Positions 43,568-52,905 of a stretch of DNA of 59,388 nucleotides are shown here, in pieces. The notes below the pieces were generated by a model. The model was not told the DNA's origin and did not search any database. It saw nothing but the letters and a program-made list of their open reading frames with translations. Location of the stretch: the NCBI GenBank assembly GCA_050303615.1, contig JBNLCC010000024.1:1-59388 (forward strand), written 5' to 3'. The DNA is from CAZDXJ01 sp050303615. Its GTDB lineage: Bacteria > Pseudomonadota > Gammaproteobacteria > Methylococcales > Methylomonadaceae. Position numbers and translations under genes: made by a program. Position 1 is the first letter of the stretch, and each line of letters opens with the position of its first letter.

Positions 43568-44469
43568 GGTATGGCCACTTTTTCCAGTAACGGGGCTACG
43601 ATTGATGTTGAATCGCTCGTTTCGGACCTTAATCTGTGTCCCGCCACCGGGGCAAGCACCGCCTGAATGTCTTCCGGCAGGACGGCATCGCGCCGGTGCA
43701 TAAACGCCCAGGATTTTGCGGCGGTCAGTAACGCCAAACCGGCCCTCGGAGATAATCCGCAAGGATAATCAGGCGACTCCCGGGTAAAGGCGATAATAGC
43801 CTGCAAATAATCGAGCAGAGCCGGTGAGGCATGGATTTTGGACACTTTGTGCTGCATAATTTTCAACTGCTCAGGAGCTAGCAGGACCGGTAAAGACTTA
43901 ATCAGCGTATGCCGGTTTTTGCCGGTCAGCAATTCTCTTTCTGCGGCAGAATCCGGGTATCCCAGTTCTATACGCATCAGGAACCGGTCCAGTTGCGATT
44001 CCGGCAACGGGTAAGTTCCTACTTGGTGGGAAGGGTTTTGCGTGGCGATTACGAAAAATGGCTCAGGCAGAGCGTAAGTTTTATTTTCGACCGTAACTTG
44101 GTGTTCTTCCATTGCTTCCAGTAGTGCACTTTGGGCCTTCGGGGTCGAACGGTTGATCTCATCGGCCAATATCATTTGATGAAATAATGGGCCCGGTTGA
44201 AAAGTGAAGCGATGCTTGTCGGCATCATAGATCGACCCGCCGATAATGTCGGCAGGAAGAATATCACTGGTAAATTGGATGCGCTGATAATGCAGGCCCA
44301 GCAAACGTGCCAGGGTATGGGCCAGTGTGGTTTTACCTACGCCGGGTATGTCTTCAATCAGCAAGTGGCCGCGGGCCAGAATGCAGCATACCGCCATGTT
44401 TATTTGTTTATTTTTGCCAAGGATGATTTGATTTGCAGTAAGGAACAGTTGATCGAGGTTGTCGGGCAT
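43564..44469 (-). CDS. moxR: MoxR-family AAA+ ATPase
   Basis: A 301-residue AAA+ ATPase. Walker A GVGKTTLAHTLA, Walker B LILADEINRSTPKAQSALLEAMEE, sensor 1 FFVIATQNPSHQVGTYPLPESQLDRF and sensor 2 LSPRAGLALL are all present. MoxR ATPases act as chaperones that assemble or load cofactors into complexes, often with von Willebrand or DUF58 partners. First gene of the three-gene operon. The 246-base divergent region to the DksA-type gene probably contains both promoters. Confidence 0.9.
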   Translation of the reverse strand: MPDNLDQLFLTANQIILGKNKQINMAVCCILARGHLLIEDIPGVGKTTLAHTLARLLGLHYQRIQFTSDILPADIIGGSIYDADKHRFTFQPGPLFHQMILADEINRSTPKAQSALLEAMEEHQVTVENKTYALPEPFFVIATQNPSHQVGTYPLPESQLDRFLMRIELGYPDSAAERELLTGKNRHTLIKSLPVLLAPEQLKIMQHKVSKIHASPALLDYLQAIIAFTRESPDYPCGLSPRAGLALLTAAKSWAFMHRRDAVLPEDIQAVLAPVAGHRLRSETSDSTSIVAPLLEKVAIP

Positions 44470-44715
44470 AAGGAGTCAGTATATTAAAATCAAAATAGTC
44501 AAATTATTTTATAGTAGACTGCCATGAAAGAATTACCTATATTTCGAAAAAATTTTGTTTTGAAATAAGGTTGTGGTTTTGTGATGCGTGGCTGAAATAA
44601 CCGTCTATCACAATAAACGAGGCGGATAAAGGCAATATATGTGTGCCCATTTTAACTTTTTATTTCTTTTCAGCATTATAAATTTATCAATTTAGAGAAA
44701 AACGCAGGAGCCGTT

Positions 44716-45069
44716 GTGAAAGATTATGAAGCTGTCCGCAGCCAGTTGCTTGCTATGCTCGAAGATCTCGATGAACGTCTGGGTAAAATTACCGAGGATA
44801 TTAAACATGTAGACGAGCCGCCGGAAAAGGATTTTGCCGAGCAGGTAACGGAAAGGGAAAACGATGAGGTCCTTGATTCCCTGGGGAATATGGCCCGGGA
44901 GGAACGAACCCGGGTGCGGCAGGCCATTGCCAGGATTGATAGCGGGGAATACGGCTTTTGTGTAGTTTGCGGGGAGCCGATAAAACAGGAAAGACTGAAG
45001 GCGCTGCCTTTTTCGGATAAATGTATCAAATGTGCGCAACAAGAGTCAAAACATGACGGGACGATATAG
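44716..45069 (+). CDS. DksA/TraR-family zinc finger protein
   Basis: A 117-residue protein with an N-terminal coiled-coil hairpin (about 1-75) and a C-terminal C4 zinc finger (CVVCGEPI...CIKCAQ). The GTG start follows CAGGAG at a good distance. DksA-type proteins enter the RNA polymerase secondary channel; the tip motif of true DksA is DxxDxA, while the best-aligned segment here is DFAEQV, so activity may differ. It is shorter than DksA (151). It is followed 48 bases later by an MscS-type channel gene. Confidence 0.82.
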   Translation: MKDYEAVRSQLLAMLEDLDERLGKITEDIKHVDEPPEKDFAEQVTERENDEVLDSLGNMAREERTRVRQAIARIDSGEYGFCVVCGEPIKQERLKALPFSDKCIKCAQQESKHDGTI

Positions 45070-45117
45070 CGCGGGCCTGTTAAAAACCTTTACTGTGTGG
45101 CTTAAGCGCAACGTACA

Positions 45118-46155
45118 ATGGATTTAACATGGTTTCCGGCCAAACTGTCGGCCTTGGACTTGACTGTTTTCGGGATAAACCTGTTGATACTGGTCTTTTC
45201 CCGTTGGATCGTCCGGGGCACCAAAAAACCGTCCGAAGATGCTGGGTTCGACAGTAAATTGTGGATTTTGCGTGCCATTAATTTAATGCTGATCGGGCTT
45301 GAGATTATCGCTCTCTTTGAAACCGAGTACATCCGGCAGATTTCCTTAACAGGACTCACGTTATTGTTGGCATTTATCTTTGTGCATTTGTTTCAGCTCT
45401 TTCTATTGCTTAAATTCGGCAGAGTAAAGGAGATTGAAGGTGAAATCTGCCGCACTGAAACCTATCAATCAGAGGTTTTCGGTGTTTTGGGCATTATTTT
45501 GGCCGTGCTGGTTTCGGTTTTGGTTATCATCAATATCTGGGAAATGACCGATTGGCTGCAGGCAACCAGTGTTTTGGGGGCTATGTTGTTGCTGGTTTAT
45601 TCGACGAAGGATGTCTGGGCGCCCGACAATATTCACGGTTTGATTTTGCTCTATAACGGCGACATTGAACCGGGCAGCGTCGTCAGGGTGGCCGAATATG
45701 ATTTGTTGGCCATTGCCGTAGAAACCTCCTTGACGCAGACCGTATTCAGGGACCTGCGCGCCCGCCACCGTATTGTGCTGCCGAATTCAAAACTCAGATC
45801 GGCAAGAATCGATATCCTTACCAAGGGGCCGAATTCCGGATTGATCCAATTTGCGGATTTTAAGCTTGGCTACGGAGTCGACAGTGAAACGGTAACGGCA
45901 TTTCTGTTGCAGGTCTGGGAAAAAGCCTGTGCCGAGGAAAGCGCCATCAATACCGAAAAGCCGGCTACGGTTAAATTACTTGAGGCCGGCGACCATGCAT
46001 TGATCTGGCGGCTGTCCTATTCCCTGAAGAATGTCTACAAATTAATCGATGCGCAATATGCAATCAATAGAGCGGCCTATGACTTATCGCAGCAGCGAAA
46101 TATCGGCCTCAACACACCAATGACCCATGAAGTGGCACTGCGGCAAAGGAACTAA
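45118..46155 (+). CDS. MscS-type mechanosensitive channel family protein
   Basis: A 345-residue membrane protein with four or five helices in residues 12-165 and a cytoplasmic MscS-like domain. The beta-domain shows VWAPDNIHGLILLYNGDIEPG, then LTQTVFRDLRARHRIVLPNSKL, which matches the MscS pattern of a linking strand with a threonine and an IxxPNS motif. The pore helix is less glycine/alanine-rich than in MscS, so gating and selectivity are uncertain. Likely shares a transcript with the DksA-type gene. Confidence 0.72.
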   Translation: MDLTWFPAKLSALDLTVFGINLLILVFSRWIVRGTKKPSEDAGFDSKLWILRAINLMLIGLEIIALFETEYIRQISLTGLTLLLAFIFVHLFQLFLLLKFGRVKEIEGEICRTETYQSEVFGVLGIILAVLVSVLVIINIWEMTDWLQATSVLGAMLLLVYSTKDVWAPDNIHGLILLYNGDIEPGSVVRVAEYDLLAIAVETSLTQTVFRDLRARHRIVLPNSKLRSARIDILTKGPNSGLIQFADFKLGYGVDSETVTAFLLQVWEKACAEESAINTEKPATVKLLEAGDHALIWRLSYSLKNVYKLIDAQYAINRAAYDLSQQRNIGLNTPMTHEVALRQRN

Positions 46156-46361
46156 CGACCGGCAAGCCGGCTCTCACCGTCAATCAATACCGGTTCCGGT
46201 ACAGGCGGTTTGAGTGTAAACATTGCATCGTTATTACCTCGCTGCGGGGAAATGCCGCGATGCCTGTTCGCGCCGAACATCGGCCGCTTTCCCAATGAAT
46301 AAAAATTGGCTAAGCACGCATAACAAATTACAATAACAATTTATTTGATAAAGTATTATTT

Positions 46362-48230
46362 GTGGAATTTAAAAAAGATTTCGAGGTTATTGTCGTAGGC
46401 GGCGGTCATGCCGGCAGCGAAGCGGCGCTGGCTTCGGCGCGCAGCGGAGCCAGAACGCTGTTACTAACCCAGAATATCGACACCTTGGGCCAGATGAGCT
46501 GTAATCCGGCGATCGGCGGCATCGGCAAAGGCCATCTGGTCAAAGAAATCGACGCGTTGGGCGGCATCATGGCCAGGGCGATCGATCAGGCCGGCATTCA
46601 TTTCCGGAAACTGAATGCCAGTAAAGGCCCGGCGGTGCGCGCCACCCGCGCTCAGGCTGATCGCAGCCTGTACAAGCACGCTATCCGTTCCGCACTGGAA
46701 AACCAGCCGAATCTCGCGTTGTTTCAACAAACCGTAGCCGATTTAATTGTCCGGGATAATAAGGTTGTCGGCGTCAAAACCCAAATGGGCCTTGAGTTCA
46801 GGGCATCGGCCGTGGTGCTGACCGTGGGTACCTTTCTGGGCGGCCGGATTCATATCGGTCTGGATAATTATTCAGGCGGCCGGGCCGGCGATGCGGCGTC
46901 GATCGCATTGGCCGAGCGTCTGCGGGAATTGCCGTTTCAGGTGAATCGCCTGAAAACCGGAACACCGCCGCGCATCGACGGCCGGACTATTGATTTCAGC
47001 AAACTGCAACAGCAGCATGGTGATGAGCCGGTGCCGGTGTTTTCCTTTTTGGGCGAGCCCGAACAGCATCCTCGGCAAGTGCCCTGCTATATTACCCGTA
47101 CCAACAGCCGCACTCACGATATCATTCGCTCGGGGTTGGATCGCTCCCCGATGTATGCCGGTATCATCGACGGCATCGGGCCCCGCTACTGCCCTTCAAT
47201 CGAAGATAAGGTAGTGCGCTTTGCCGAACGCGAATCGCATCAGATTTTTATCGAGCCGGAAGGACTTGATACCAATGAATATTATCCGAACGGAATCTCA
47301 ACCAGTCTGCCGTTTGATTTACAGTATGAATTTGTGCGTACCATGCCGGGTTTTGAACAGGCTGAAATTGTGCGTCCGGGCTATGCCATCGAATATGATT
47401 TTTTTGATCCCAGGGATTTGAAGGATTCGCTGGAAACGAAGCATATGCCGGCCCTGTTTTTTGCCGGACAGATCAACGGTACCACCGGCTACGAAGAAGC
47501 CGCGGCCCAAGGGGTGATAGCCGGTCTTAACGCTGCGCGTCTGGTTAAGGATTTGGAAAGCTGGAGTCCGGGCCGGGAGCAGGCCTATATCGGCGTGATG
47601 ATTGATGATCTGATTACGCGGGGAACCGGCGAGCCGTATCGTATGTTTACCAGCCGGGCGGAATACCGGTTGTTGTTGCGGGAAGACAACGCCGACTTGC
47701 GTTTGACTGAAAAAGGCAGAGAACTGGGACTGGTCGGTGACCGGCAATGGCGGGCTTTCTGCGAAAAGCGGGAGGCGATCGGCCGGTTGCAAACGGAATT
47801 GCAAGGCAAATGGATCAGAAAAGATACTGAGCAAGCCGCGCAGGTGGAGCAATATTGGGGTAAACCATTACAGCGGGAAAGTAATCTGCTCGATTTATTG
47901 CGTCGGCCGGAAGTGGATATCCGGCGCTTGCTAGATTTGACCGAATTCGGCCAGGTTGCCGAGCCGGTCGCGGAACAAGTGGAAATACAGGCAAAGTACG
48001 CCGGCTATATTCAGCGGCAGAGCGACGAAATCGACCGTGCTAGACGTTACGATCATTTGCGTCTGCCGCAATCCATCGATTATAAAAATGTGCCCGGCCT
48101 ATCTAACGAAGTGAGTGAGAAATTGAGCGCACAGCGACCCGAAACTTTGGGACAGGCCTCCAGAATTCCGGGCGTTACGCCGGCGGCTGTTTCGTTGTTG
48201 CTGGTGCATATGAAAAAGAAAAGCGCTTGA
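46362..48230 (+). CDS. mnmG: tRNA uridine-5-carboxymethylaminomethyl modification enzyme MnmG (GidA)
   Basis: A 622-residue FAD enzyme that, with MnmE, modifies U34 of tRNAs. FAD motif VVGGGHAGSEAALASARSG is at the front. CNPAIGGIGKGHLVKEIDALGG and GPRYCPSIEDKVVRF carry the two conserved cysteines. EYDFFDPRDLK and INGTTGYEEAAAQG are also typical. Length is near E. coli (629). GTG start. mnmE and yidC, often upstream of mnmG, are absent; an MscS-type gene lies there instead. One-base overlap with rsmG. Confidence 0.95.
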   Translation: MEFKKDFEVIVVGGGHAGSEAALASARSGARTLLLTQNIDTLGQMSCNPAIGGIGKGHLVKEIDALGGIMARAIDQAGIHFRKLNASKGPAVRATRAQADRSLYKHAIRSALENQPNLALFQQTVADLIVRDNKVVGVKTQMGLEFRASAVVLTVGTFLGGRIHIGLDNYSGGRAGDAASIALAERLRELPFQVNRLKTGTPPRIDGRTIDFSKLQQQHGDEPVPVFSFLGEPEQHPRQVPCYITRTNSRTHDIIRSGLDRSPMYAGIIDGIGPRYCPSIEDKVVRFAERESHQIFIEPEGLDTNEYYPNGISTSLPFDLQYEFVRTMPGFEQAEIVRPGYAIEYDFFDPRDLKDSLETKHMPALFFAGQINGTTGYEEAAAQGVIAGLNAARLVKDLESWSPGREQAYIGVMIDDLITRGTGEPYRMFTSRAEYRLLLREDNADLRLTEKGRELGLVGDRQWRAFCEKREAIGRLQTELQGKWIRKDTEQAAQVEQYWGKPLQRESNLLDLLRRPEVDIRRLLDLTEFGQVAEPVAEQVEIQAKYAGYIQRQSDEIDRARRYDHLRLPQSIDYKNVPGLSNEVSEKLSAQRPETLGQASRIPGVTPAAVSLLLVHMKKKSA

Positions 48231-48862
48231 TGGATGGCAGCCGCAATATCTTGACATCAGGTCTGCGCTTGCTGGGATTGCCTGCTGACGAGCAACAAAT
48301 ACAAAAACTGCTGGCTTTTCTCGAACTGATAGCAAAATGGAACAAAGCCTATAATCTGACGGCTATCCGTAACCGGGAACAAATGGTGCGATTGCATCTC
48401 CTGGACAGCTTGGCAGTTATGCCCTATCTGCAGGGGCCGAGGGTTGCCGATATCGGTACCGGCGCGGGTTTGCCGGGTATTCCATTAGCCGTATTTAACC
48501 GCGATGATCATTTTGTTCTGCTGGACAGTAATTCGAAAAAGACACGCTTTGTACAGCAGGCGGTATTGGAATTGCAATTAAGTAACGTAGAGGTTCGCCA
48601 TTGTCGTGTCGAGGATTATACACCGGCGTTGTTGTTCGATACGGTTTTATGTCGCGCTTTTACCAGCATGACTAAGATCATCGGTCTTTGCGGACATTTG
48701 TTGGCTGTTAACGGTTGTTTGCTGGCCATGAAGGGACAAGCTCAGGAAGAGGAGTTGCAAGAAATACGTCAGCCCTATTCGATTATTCCCATTCATGTTC
48801 CCGGCATAGATGCCGAGCGATGTTTGGTACAGATACAAAAGACTGAGAGTAGTAATGAGTAA
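48230..48862 (+). CDS. rsmG: 16S rRNA m7G527 methyltransferase RsmG (GidB)
   Basis: A 210-residue SAM methyltransferase that methylates G527 of 16S rRNA; its loss gives low-level streptomycin resistance in other bacteria. The family opening (FLELIAKWNKAYNLTAIRNREQMVRLHLLDSL, split in the sequence) and SAM motif VADIGTGAGLPGIPLAV are present. The ATG shares a base with the mnmG stop (TGATG). The end overlaps parA by eight bases. Confidence 0.94.
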   Translation: MDGSRNILTSGLRLLGLPADEQQIQKLLAFLELIAKWNKAYNLTAIRNREQMVRLHLLDSLAVMPYLQGPRVADIGTGAGLPGIPLAVFNRDDHFVLLDSNSKKTRFVQQAVLELQLSNVEVRHCRVEDYTPALLFDTVLCRAFTSMTKIIGLCGHLLAVNGCLLAMKGQAQEEELQEIRQPYSIIPIHVPGIDAERCLVQIQKTESSNE

Positions 48863-49622
48863 AATCATCGCAATAACAAATCAGAAGGGCGGTGTGGGCA
48901 AAACCACGACCAGTGTCAATCTGGCTTCTTCATTGTCAGTGGAAAAGCGCCGCGTGTTACTGGTGGACCTTGACCCGCAGGGTAATGCGGCAATGGGCTG
49001 CGGTGTCGATAAGAATGAGATTACTTATTCCAGTTGCGATATGCTGCTGCAGGAAGTTCCCGCCGCCGACGTGATTATCACGCCGAAGGAAATAGGCTTT
49101 GCGGTAATACCGGGCAATGCCGATTTGACTTTGGCGGAAGTGGAATTAATGCATGCCGAGCACCGGGAGCGGCGTCTTGCCGACGCATTGCTGCCGATCA
49201 GGGAAGACTATGATTATATTTTGATTGATTGTCCGCCATCGCTGAATATGTTGACGCTCAATGCTCTGGTTGCCGCCGATAGCGTATTGATACCGATGCA
49301 GTGTGAGTATTATGCGCTGGAAGGATTGTCGGCATTGATGGATACGCTGAGAAATATTCAGGAAACGGTTAATCCCAAACTGCACCTGGAAGGGCTGGTG
49401 CGCACGATGTATGACAACCGAAACCGGCTGACCAAGGATGTTTCCGATCAATTGCTGGAGTATTTCGGTGATAAGGTCTACAAGACCTGTATCCCAAGGA
49501 ATGTCCGCCTTGCCGAGGCGCCGAGCTTCGGGCTGCCGGTATATCTGTACGACAAAGCGTCGCGGGGTGCTGTCGCCTACAAAAATCTGGCGAGAGAAAT
49601 AGTCAACAATGAAGACGTCTGA
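48855..49622 (+). CDS. parA: Chromosome-partitioning ATPase ParA (Soj)
   Basis: A 255-residue Walker-type ATPase. MSKIIAITNQKGGVGKTTT opens with the deviant Walker A (KGGVGKT), then VLLVDLDPQGNA and LIDCPPSLNMLTLNAL. This is the chromosomal Soj group. It works with ParB on parS sites near the origin to segregate the chromosome. The ATG lies inside the rsmG end (eight-base overlap). Extension upstream into rsmG is not needed. Confidence 0.94.
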   Translation: MSKIIAITNQKGGVGKTTTSVNLASSLSVEKRRVLLVDLDPQGNAAMGCGVDKNEITYSSCDMLLQEVPAADVIITPKEIGFAVIPGNADLTLAEVELMHAEHRERRLADALLPIREDYDYILIDCPPSLNMLTLNALVAADSVLIPMQCEYYALEGLSALMDTLRNIQETVNPKLHLEGLVRTMYDNRNRLTKDVSDQLLEYFGDKVYKTCIPRNVRLAEAPSFGLPVYLYDKASRGAVAYKNLAREIVNNEDV

Positions 49623-49679
49623 AATCGAACTGTGGTTTGATGAACGGTTTGTCAAAGATCTGACGGAGATGTGAATTTA

Positions 49680-50528
49680 ATGGCTTTAAAGAAACGGGGT
49701 CTGGGCAGGGGATTGGATGCTTTATTAGGGGATGCTGCGGTCAAAGAAGAGAAGCAACACCATCTGCATACCTTGCCGATTGAATTTTTGCAGCGCGGCA
49801 AATATCAACCCAGAAAAGACATCAATCCGGAAAAGCTGCAGGAACTGGCTGATTCGATCAAAGCGCAAGGCGTAGTGCAGCCGATTGTGGTTAGGGCGCT
49901 CGGCGCGGATAAATACGAGATTGTAGCCGGCGAGCGGCGCTGGCGTGCAGCGCAATTGGCCGGTTTGCAGGATGTGCCGGTGGTCGTCAAGGATATTGGC
50001 GACCGCGCGGCGATGGCCATTGCGCTGATTGAAAATATTCAACGCGAAGATTTAAATCCGATGGAAGAGGCGGAAGCCTTAAAGAGGTTGCATGATGAGT
50101 TTGATTTGACACATCAGCAGATTGCCGAGAGCGTCGGAAAGTCAAGGGCAACGGTCACCAATCTGTTGCGCTTGAATGAATTGCAGGCGGAAGTTAAAAA
50201 AATGCTGGTTACCGGGCAGTTGGAAATGGGGCATGCGCGGGCCCTGCTTGCTCTGGAAGGAAAAAAACAACTCGTTACGGCGCATAAAATCCACGCCGGC
50301 AGGTTGACCGTAAGAGCGGCTGAAAAATTAATCAGGGATATGCAGCAGGAGAGACCAAAGCCGGTTGCCAAGCCTGTCGATTCCGACACTATGCGGCTGC
50401 AGGAGGAATTGACGGCAAGGATAGGCGCAAAAGTGACGATCAGTCATCAGTCTAACGGCAAGGGCAAACTGGTGATGAATTATACCAGTTTGGACGAACT
50501 GGAAAGCATAATAAGCCGCATAAGCTGA
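49680..50528 (+). CDS. parB: Chromosome-partitioning protein ParB (Spo0J)
   Basis: A 282-residue CTPase/DNA-binding clamp. MALKKRGLGRGLDALLGD is the usual chromosomal ParB opening that stimulates ParA. The CTP-binding motif GERRWRAAQL and IENIQREDLNPMEEAEA follow, with a helix-turn-helix at LTHQQIAESVGKSRATVTNLLRL. An in-frame GTG at 49671 is too close to the GGAG site, so the ATG is chosen. No parS site is apparent by eye in this window. Confidence 0.94.
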   Translation: MALKKRGLGRGLDALLGDAAVKEEKQHHLHTLPIEFLQRGKYQPRKDINPEKLQELADSIKAQGVVQPIVVRALGADKYEIVAGERRWRAAQLAGLQDVPVVVKDIGDRAAMAIALIENIQREDLNPMEEAEALKRLHDEFDLTHQQIAESVGKSRATVTNLLRLNELQAEVKKMLVTGQLEMGHARALLALEGKKQLVTAHKIHAGRLTVRAAEKLIRDMQQERPKPVAKPVDSDTMRLQEELTARIGAKVTISHQSNGKGKLVMNYTSLDELESIISRIS

Positions 50529-50891
50529 GGGGTATCTTAAGCGGCCCGATATTGATCGGGGAACGTGCGATAGCGGCTTAACACCTGCGGGATTACCCCT
50601 GGCGGAATAACAAAAAGTTGTTCGGGAACGAGGTGTGGTTATGGTCAAGCCTGGCGTTGGCGTGTAATCGTTGTGCGGTTACTTACTTGCCGGCAGCGAT
50701 ATAACAGTACAATGCATGCGGTTTTGTCGTTAAAAATATTGTTTCCTAAATGTTGACAATAGCCGTGTTTCGCGGCATAACAACATTTGCAAGGGGTGAT
50801 AATCGGTTATGGTTTTGTTTGCGTTTATTGCAACTTGATTAAATCAAAACCGGTGTCTATAATCCCCAAGCTGAGTATGTCGGAGTTAATT
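50529..50891. other. Gap between parB and atpI, probable atp promoter region
   Basis: About 363 bases with no gene. CCCGAT (50545-50550) and ATCGGG (50555-50560) form a hairpin shortly after parB, without a T-run. An AT-rich stretch around 50720-50760 is a likely site for the ATP synthase promoter. The frame of atpI is open back to 50787, but the best start is 50892. Confidence 0.5.
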
Positions 50892-51260
50892 ATGACAGGT
50901 AGAAATGAAATTTCTACTGTCGGAAAAGTGTTGATTTTGCAGATCCTGATGATACTAGTCGTTTGGTCGGGGTTTTCAATGGCGGGGGCAGAGCAACAAT
51001 CCGTATCTTCAGTTTTAGGGGGAGCGGCAGCGTTCTTGCCGAATCTGTACTTCGCATTCCGTATATCCTTATCGAAAGGGAAAGCAGCAAAAGAGGTTGT
51101 TCATTCGTTTTATGCGGGTGAATCAGGGAAATTAATATTGACAGTCTTGCTGTTCTTTTTGATTTTCCAAATCCCAAATCTAGAATTTCCGGCGCTGTTG
51201 GCAGGCTACGTGGCGGTGCTGTCTGTTTTTTGGTTTGCGCTGATTTTGTGGCGCGATTAA
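50892..51260 (+). CDS. atpI: ATP synthase subunit I
   Basis: A 122-residue membrane protein with about four helices. It has the family layout: a short N-terminus, GGAAAFLPNLYFAFRIS in the middle, then a charged stretch with FYAGESGKLILTVLLF. AtpI assists c-ring assembly. CGGAG seven bases before the ATG at 50892 selects this start over an earlier in-frame ATG at 50877. First gene of atpIBEFHAGDC. Confidence 0.85.
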   Translation: MTGRNEISTVGKVLILQILMILVVWSGFSMAGAEQQSVSSVLGGAAAFLPNLYFAFRISLSKGKAAKEVVHSFYAGESGKLILTVLLFFLIFQIPNLEFPALLAGYVAVLSVFWFALILWRD

Positions 51261-51292
51261 CGAGATCGATTGTTGAGTTATTGTGAGGTAAG

Positions 51293-52057
51293 ATGGCAAG
51301 CGAAGGTGGGGCTACAGGTTACATTGTTCATCATTTGACACCTTTGTCGGTTGGGGAAGGTTTTTGGACGCTGCATCTTGATACGTTGTTCTTTTCCGCA
51401 TTTCTGGGTGCATTGTTTATCTGGTTTTTTAAATCGGCCGCGGAAAAGGTGACATCCGGCGTGCCGGGACTGGCGCAGAACTTTGCCGAGCTGCTGGTCG
51501 AATTTGTCGATTCGCAGGTAAAGGATACGTTTCACGGGCGCAGTAAACTCATCGCGCCGTTGGGTTTGACCATTTTTTGCTGGGTTTTTCTTTGGAATTT
51601 CATGGATTTGATTCCGGTGGACCTGTTGCCGTTAATCGGTTCGTTGATGGGAATCGAATATTTGCGCGTGGTGCCAAGTACCGATCTGAATGCAACGTTC
51701 GCATTGTCGATCAGTGTGTTCTGTTTAATTATTTTCTACAGCATCGTCATCAAAGGCCCGTGGGGCTTTGCCAAAGAATTATTGTTCCAGCCTTTCGGTC
51801 CTTGGATGTTGCCCTTCAACCTGTTGCTTAAATTGGTTGAAGAGTTGGCCAAACCCATTTCATTGGCACTTCGTTTGTTCGGCAACCTGTATGCCGGTGA
51901 GCTGATCTTTATTCTTATTGCATTGCTTCCGCCGTTGATTCAACCCGTGTTGAGTTTTCCGTGGGCGATTTTTCATATTCTGATTATTACCCTGCAAGCC
52001 TTTATATTTATGGTATTGACGATAGTCTACCTGAGTATGGCGCACGAAGATCACTAA
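51293..52057 (+). CDS. atpB: ATP synthase Fo subunit a
   Basis: A 254-residue membrane subunit forming the proton half-channels. EELAKPISLALRLFGNLYAG contains the essential arginine of the a-subunit (E. coli R210), and LIFILIALLPPLIQ follows. DLIPVDLLP matches the conserved loop after the first helices. Length is near E. coli (271). Good ribosome-binding site (GAGGTAAG). Confidence 0.95.
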   Translation: MASEGGATGYIVHHLTPLSVGEGFWTLHLDTLFFSAFLGALFIWFFKSAAEKVTSGVPGLAQNFAELLVEFVDSQVKDTFHGRSKLIAPLGLTIFCWVFLWNFMDLIPVDLLPLIGSLMGIEYLRVVPSTDLNATFALSISVFCLIIFYSIVIKGPWGFAKELLFQPFGPWMLPFNLLLKLVEELAKPISLALRLFGNLYAGELIFILIALLPPLIQPVLSFPWAIFHILIITLQAFIFMVLTIVYLSMAHEDH

Positions 52058-52103
52058 AATTTTAATTTACCCTTTTGTCATTTAAAAAACGTTTGGAGGT
52101 ATC

Positions 52104-52388
52104 ATGGAAATTGCATCATTAATCGCAGATGTTCAAGGTTTGACCGCCGTCGCGGTAGGTTTGATTCTTGGAATGGGCGCTGTAGGAACCGCGATCGGGT
52201 TCGGTTTGCTGGGCGGCAAATTTCTGGAAGGTGCGGCTCGCCAACCTGAACTGGTGCCGATGCTGCAGGTTAAAATGTTTATTGTTGCGGGTCTGTTGGA
52301 TGCGGTAACAATGATCGGGGTGGGTATGGCACTGTTCTTTACTTTCGCCAATCCTTTCCTTTCGGCTGTACAGTCTGCTGCAAGCTAA
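52104..52388 (+). CDS. atpE: ATP synthase Fo subunit c
   Basis: A 94-residue hairpin of two membrane helices. The proton-carrying residue is D66 in AGLLDAVTMIGVGMALF, and the loop reads GGKFLEGAARQPEL. Aspartate rather than glutamate, and no sodium-site pattern, point to proton coupling. It has slightly longer termini than E. coli (79). GGAGG precedes the ATG, fitting the high expression this multi-copy subunit needs. Confidence 0.96.
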   Translation: MEIASLIADVQGLTAVAVGLILGMGAVGTAIGFGLLGGKFLEGAARQPELVPMLQVKMFIVAGLLDAVTMIGVGMALFFTFANPFLSAVQSAAS

Positions 52389-52425
52389 CAAGCATTATTA
52401 TTAACAGCAATATGAGGAATGCATC

Positions 52426-52905
52426 ATGAGTATCAATGCTACTCTGATCGGCCAAATGATAACATTTGCGCTTCTGGTCTGGTTTACCATGAAGTATATT
52501 TGGCCACCGTTAATGCAGGCACTGGAAGAACGAAAAAAGAAAATTGCTGAAGGATTGGCTGCTGCCGAACGCGGCCAGGAAGAAATGGAGTTGGCCGAAA
52601 AACGGGCGAAGAGCCTCTTGAAGGAAGCAAAAGAACAGTCGGCCGATATCGTAAATCTGGCGCAAAAACGTGCAACTGAAATTGTAGAAGAATCAAAGGT
52701 CGATGCAAAAAAAGAAGGCGAACGCCTGATTTTGGCAGCAAATGCACAAATCGAGCAGGATATGCAAAAAGCGCAGGAAGGATTGCGCAAAGAAGTGTCC
52801 GCATTAGCGTTGACAGCGGCAGAGCAGATCCTGCAGTCAGAAGTTAATGAACAAAAGCATCAAGAAATCTTAAGCAAAGTATCTGATCAGCTAGGTAAAG
52901 GATAA
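52426..52905 (+). CDS. atpF: ATP synthase Fo subunit b
   Basis: A 159-residue stator subunit. One N-terminal membrane helix (about 5-25, IGQMITFALLVWFTMKYIWPPL) is followed by a long charged, alanine-rich coiled coil to the end. Length is as in E. coli (156). A single b gene is present, so it forms a homodimer. Last base overlaps the atpH start (TAATG). Confidence 0.95.
   Translation: MSINATLIGQMITFALLVWFTMKYIWPPLMQALEERKKKIAEGLAAAERGQEEMELAEKRAKSLLKEAKEQSADIVNLAQKRATEIVEESKVDAKKEGERLILAANAQIEQDMQKAQEGLRKEVSALALTAAEQILQSEVNEQKHQEILSKVSDQLGKG

Noticed and set aside
46156..46361. Possible replication origin upstream of mnmG
   Set aside because: No TTATCCACA-type boxes or AT-rich 13-mer repeats are visible; only a weak CCGGC/GCCGG stem.
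50766..50782. parS-like sequence TGTTTCGCGGCATAACA near parB
   Set aside because: Only the outer TGTT/AACA are symmetric; the core lacks CACGTG, so it does not match the parS consensus.
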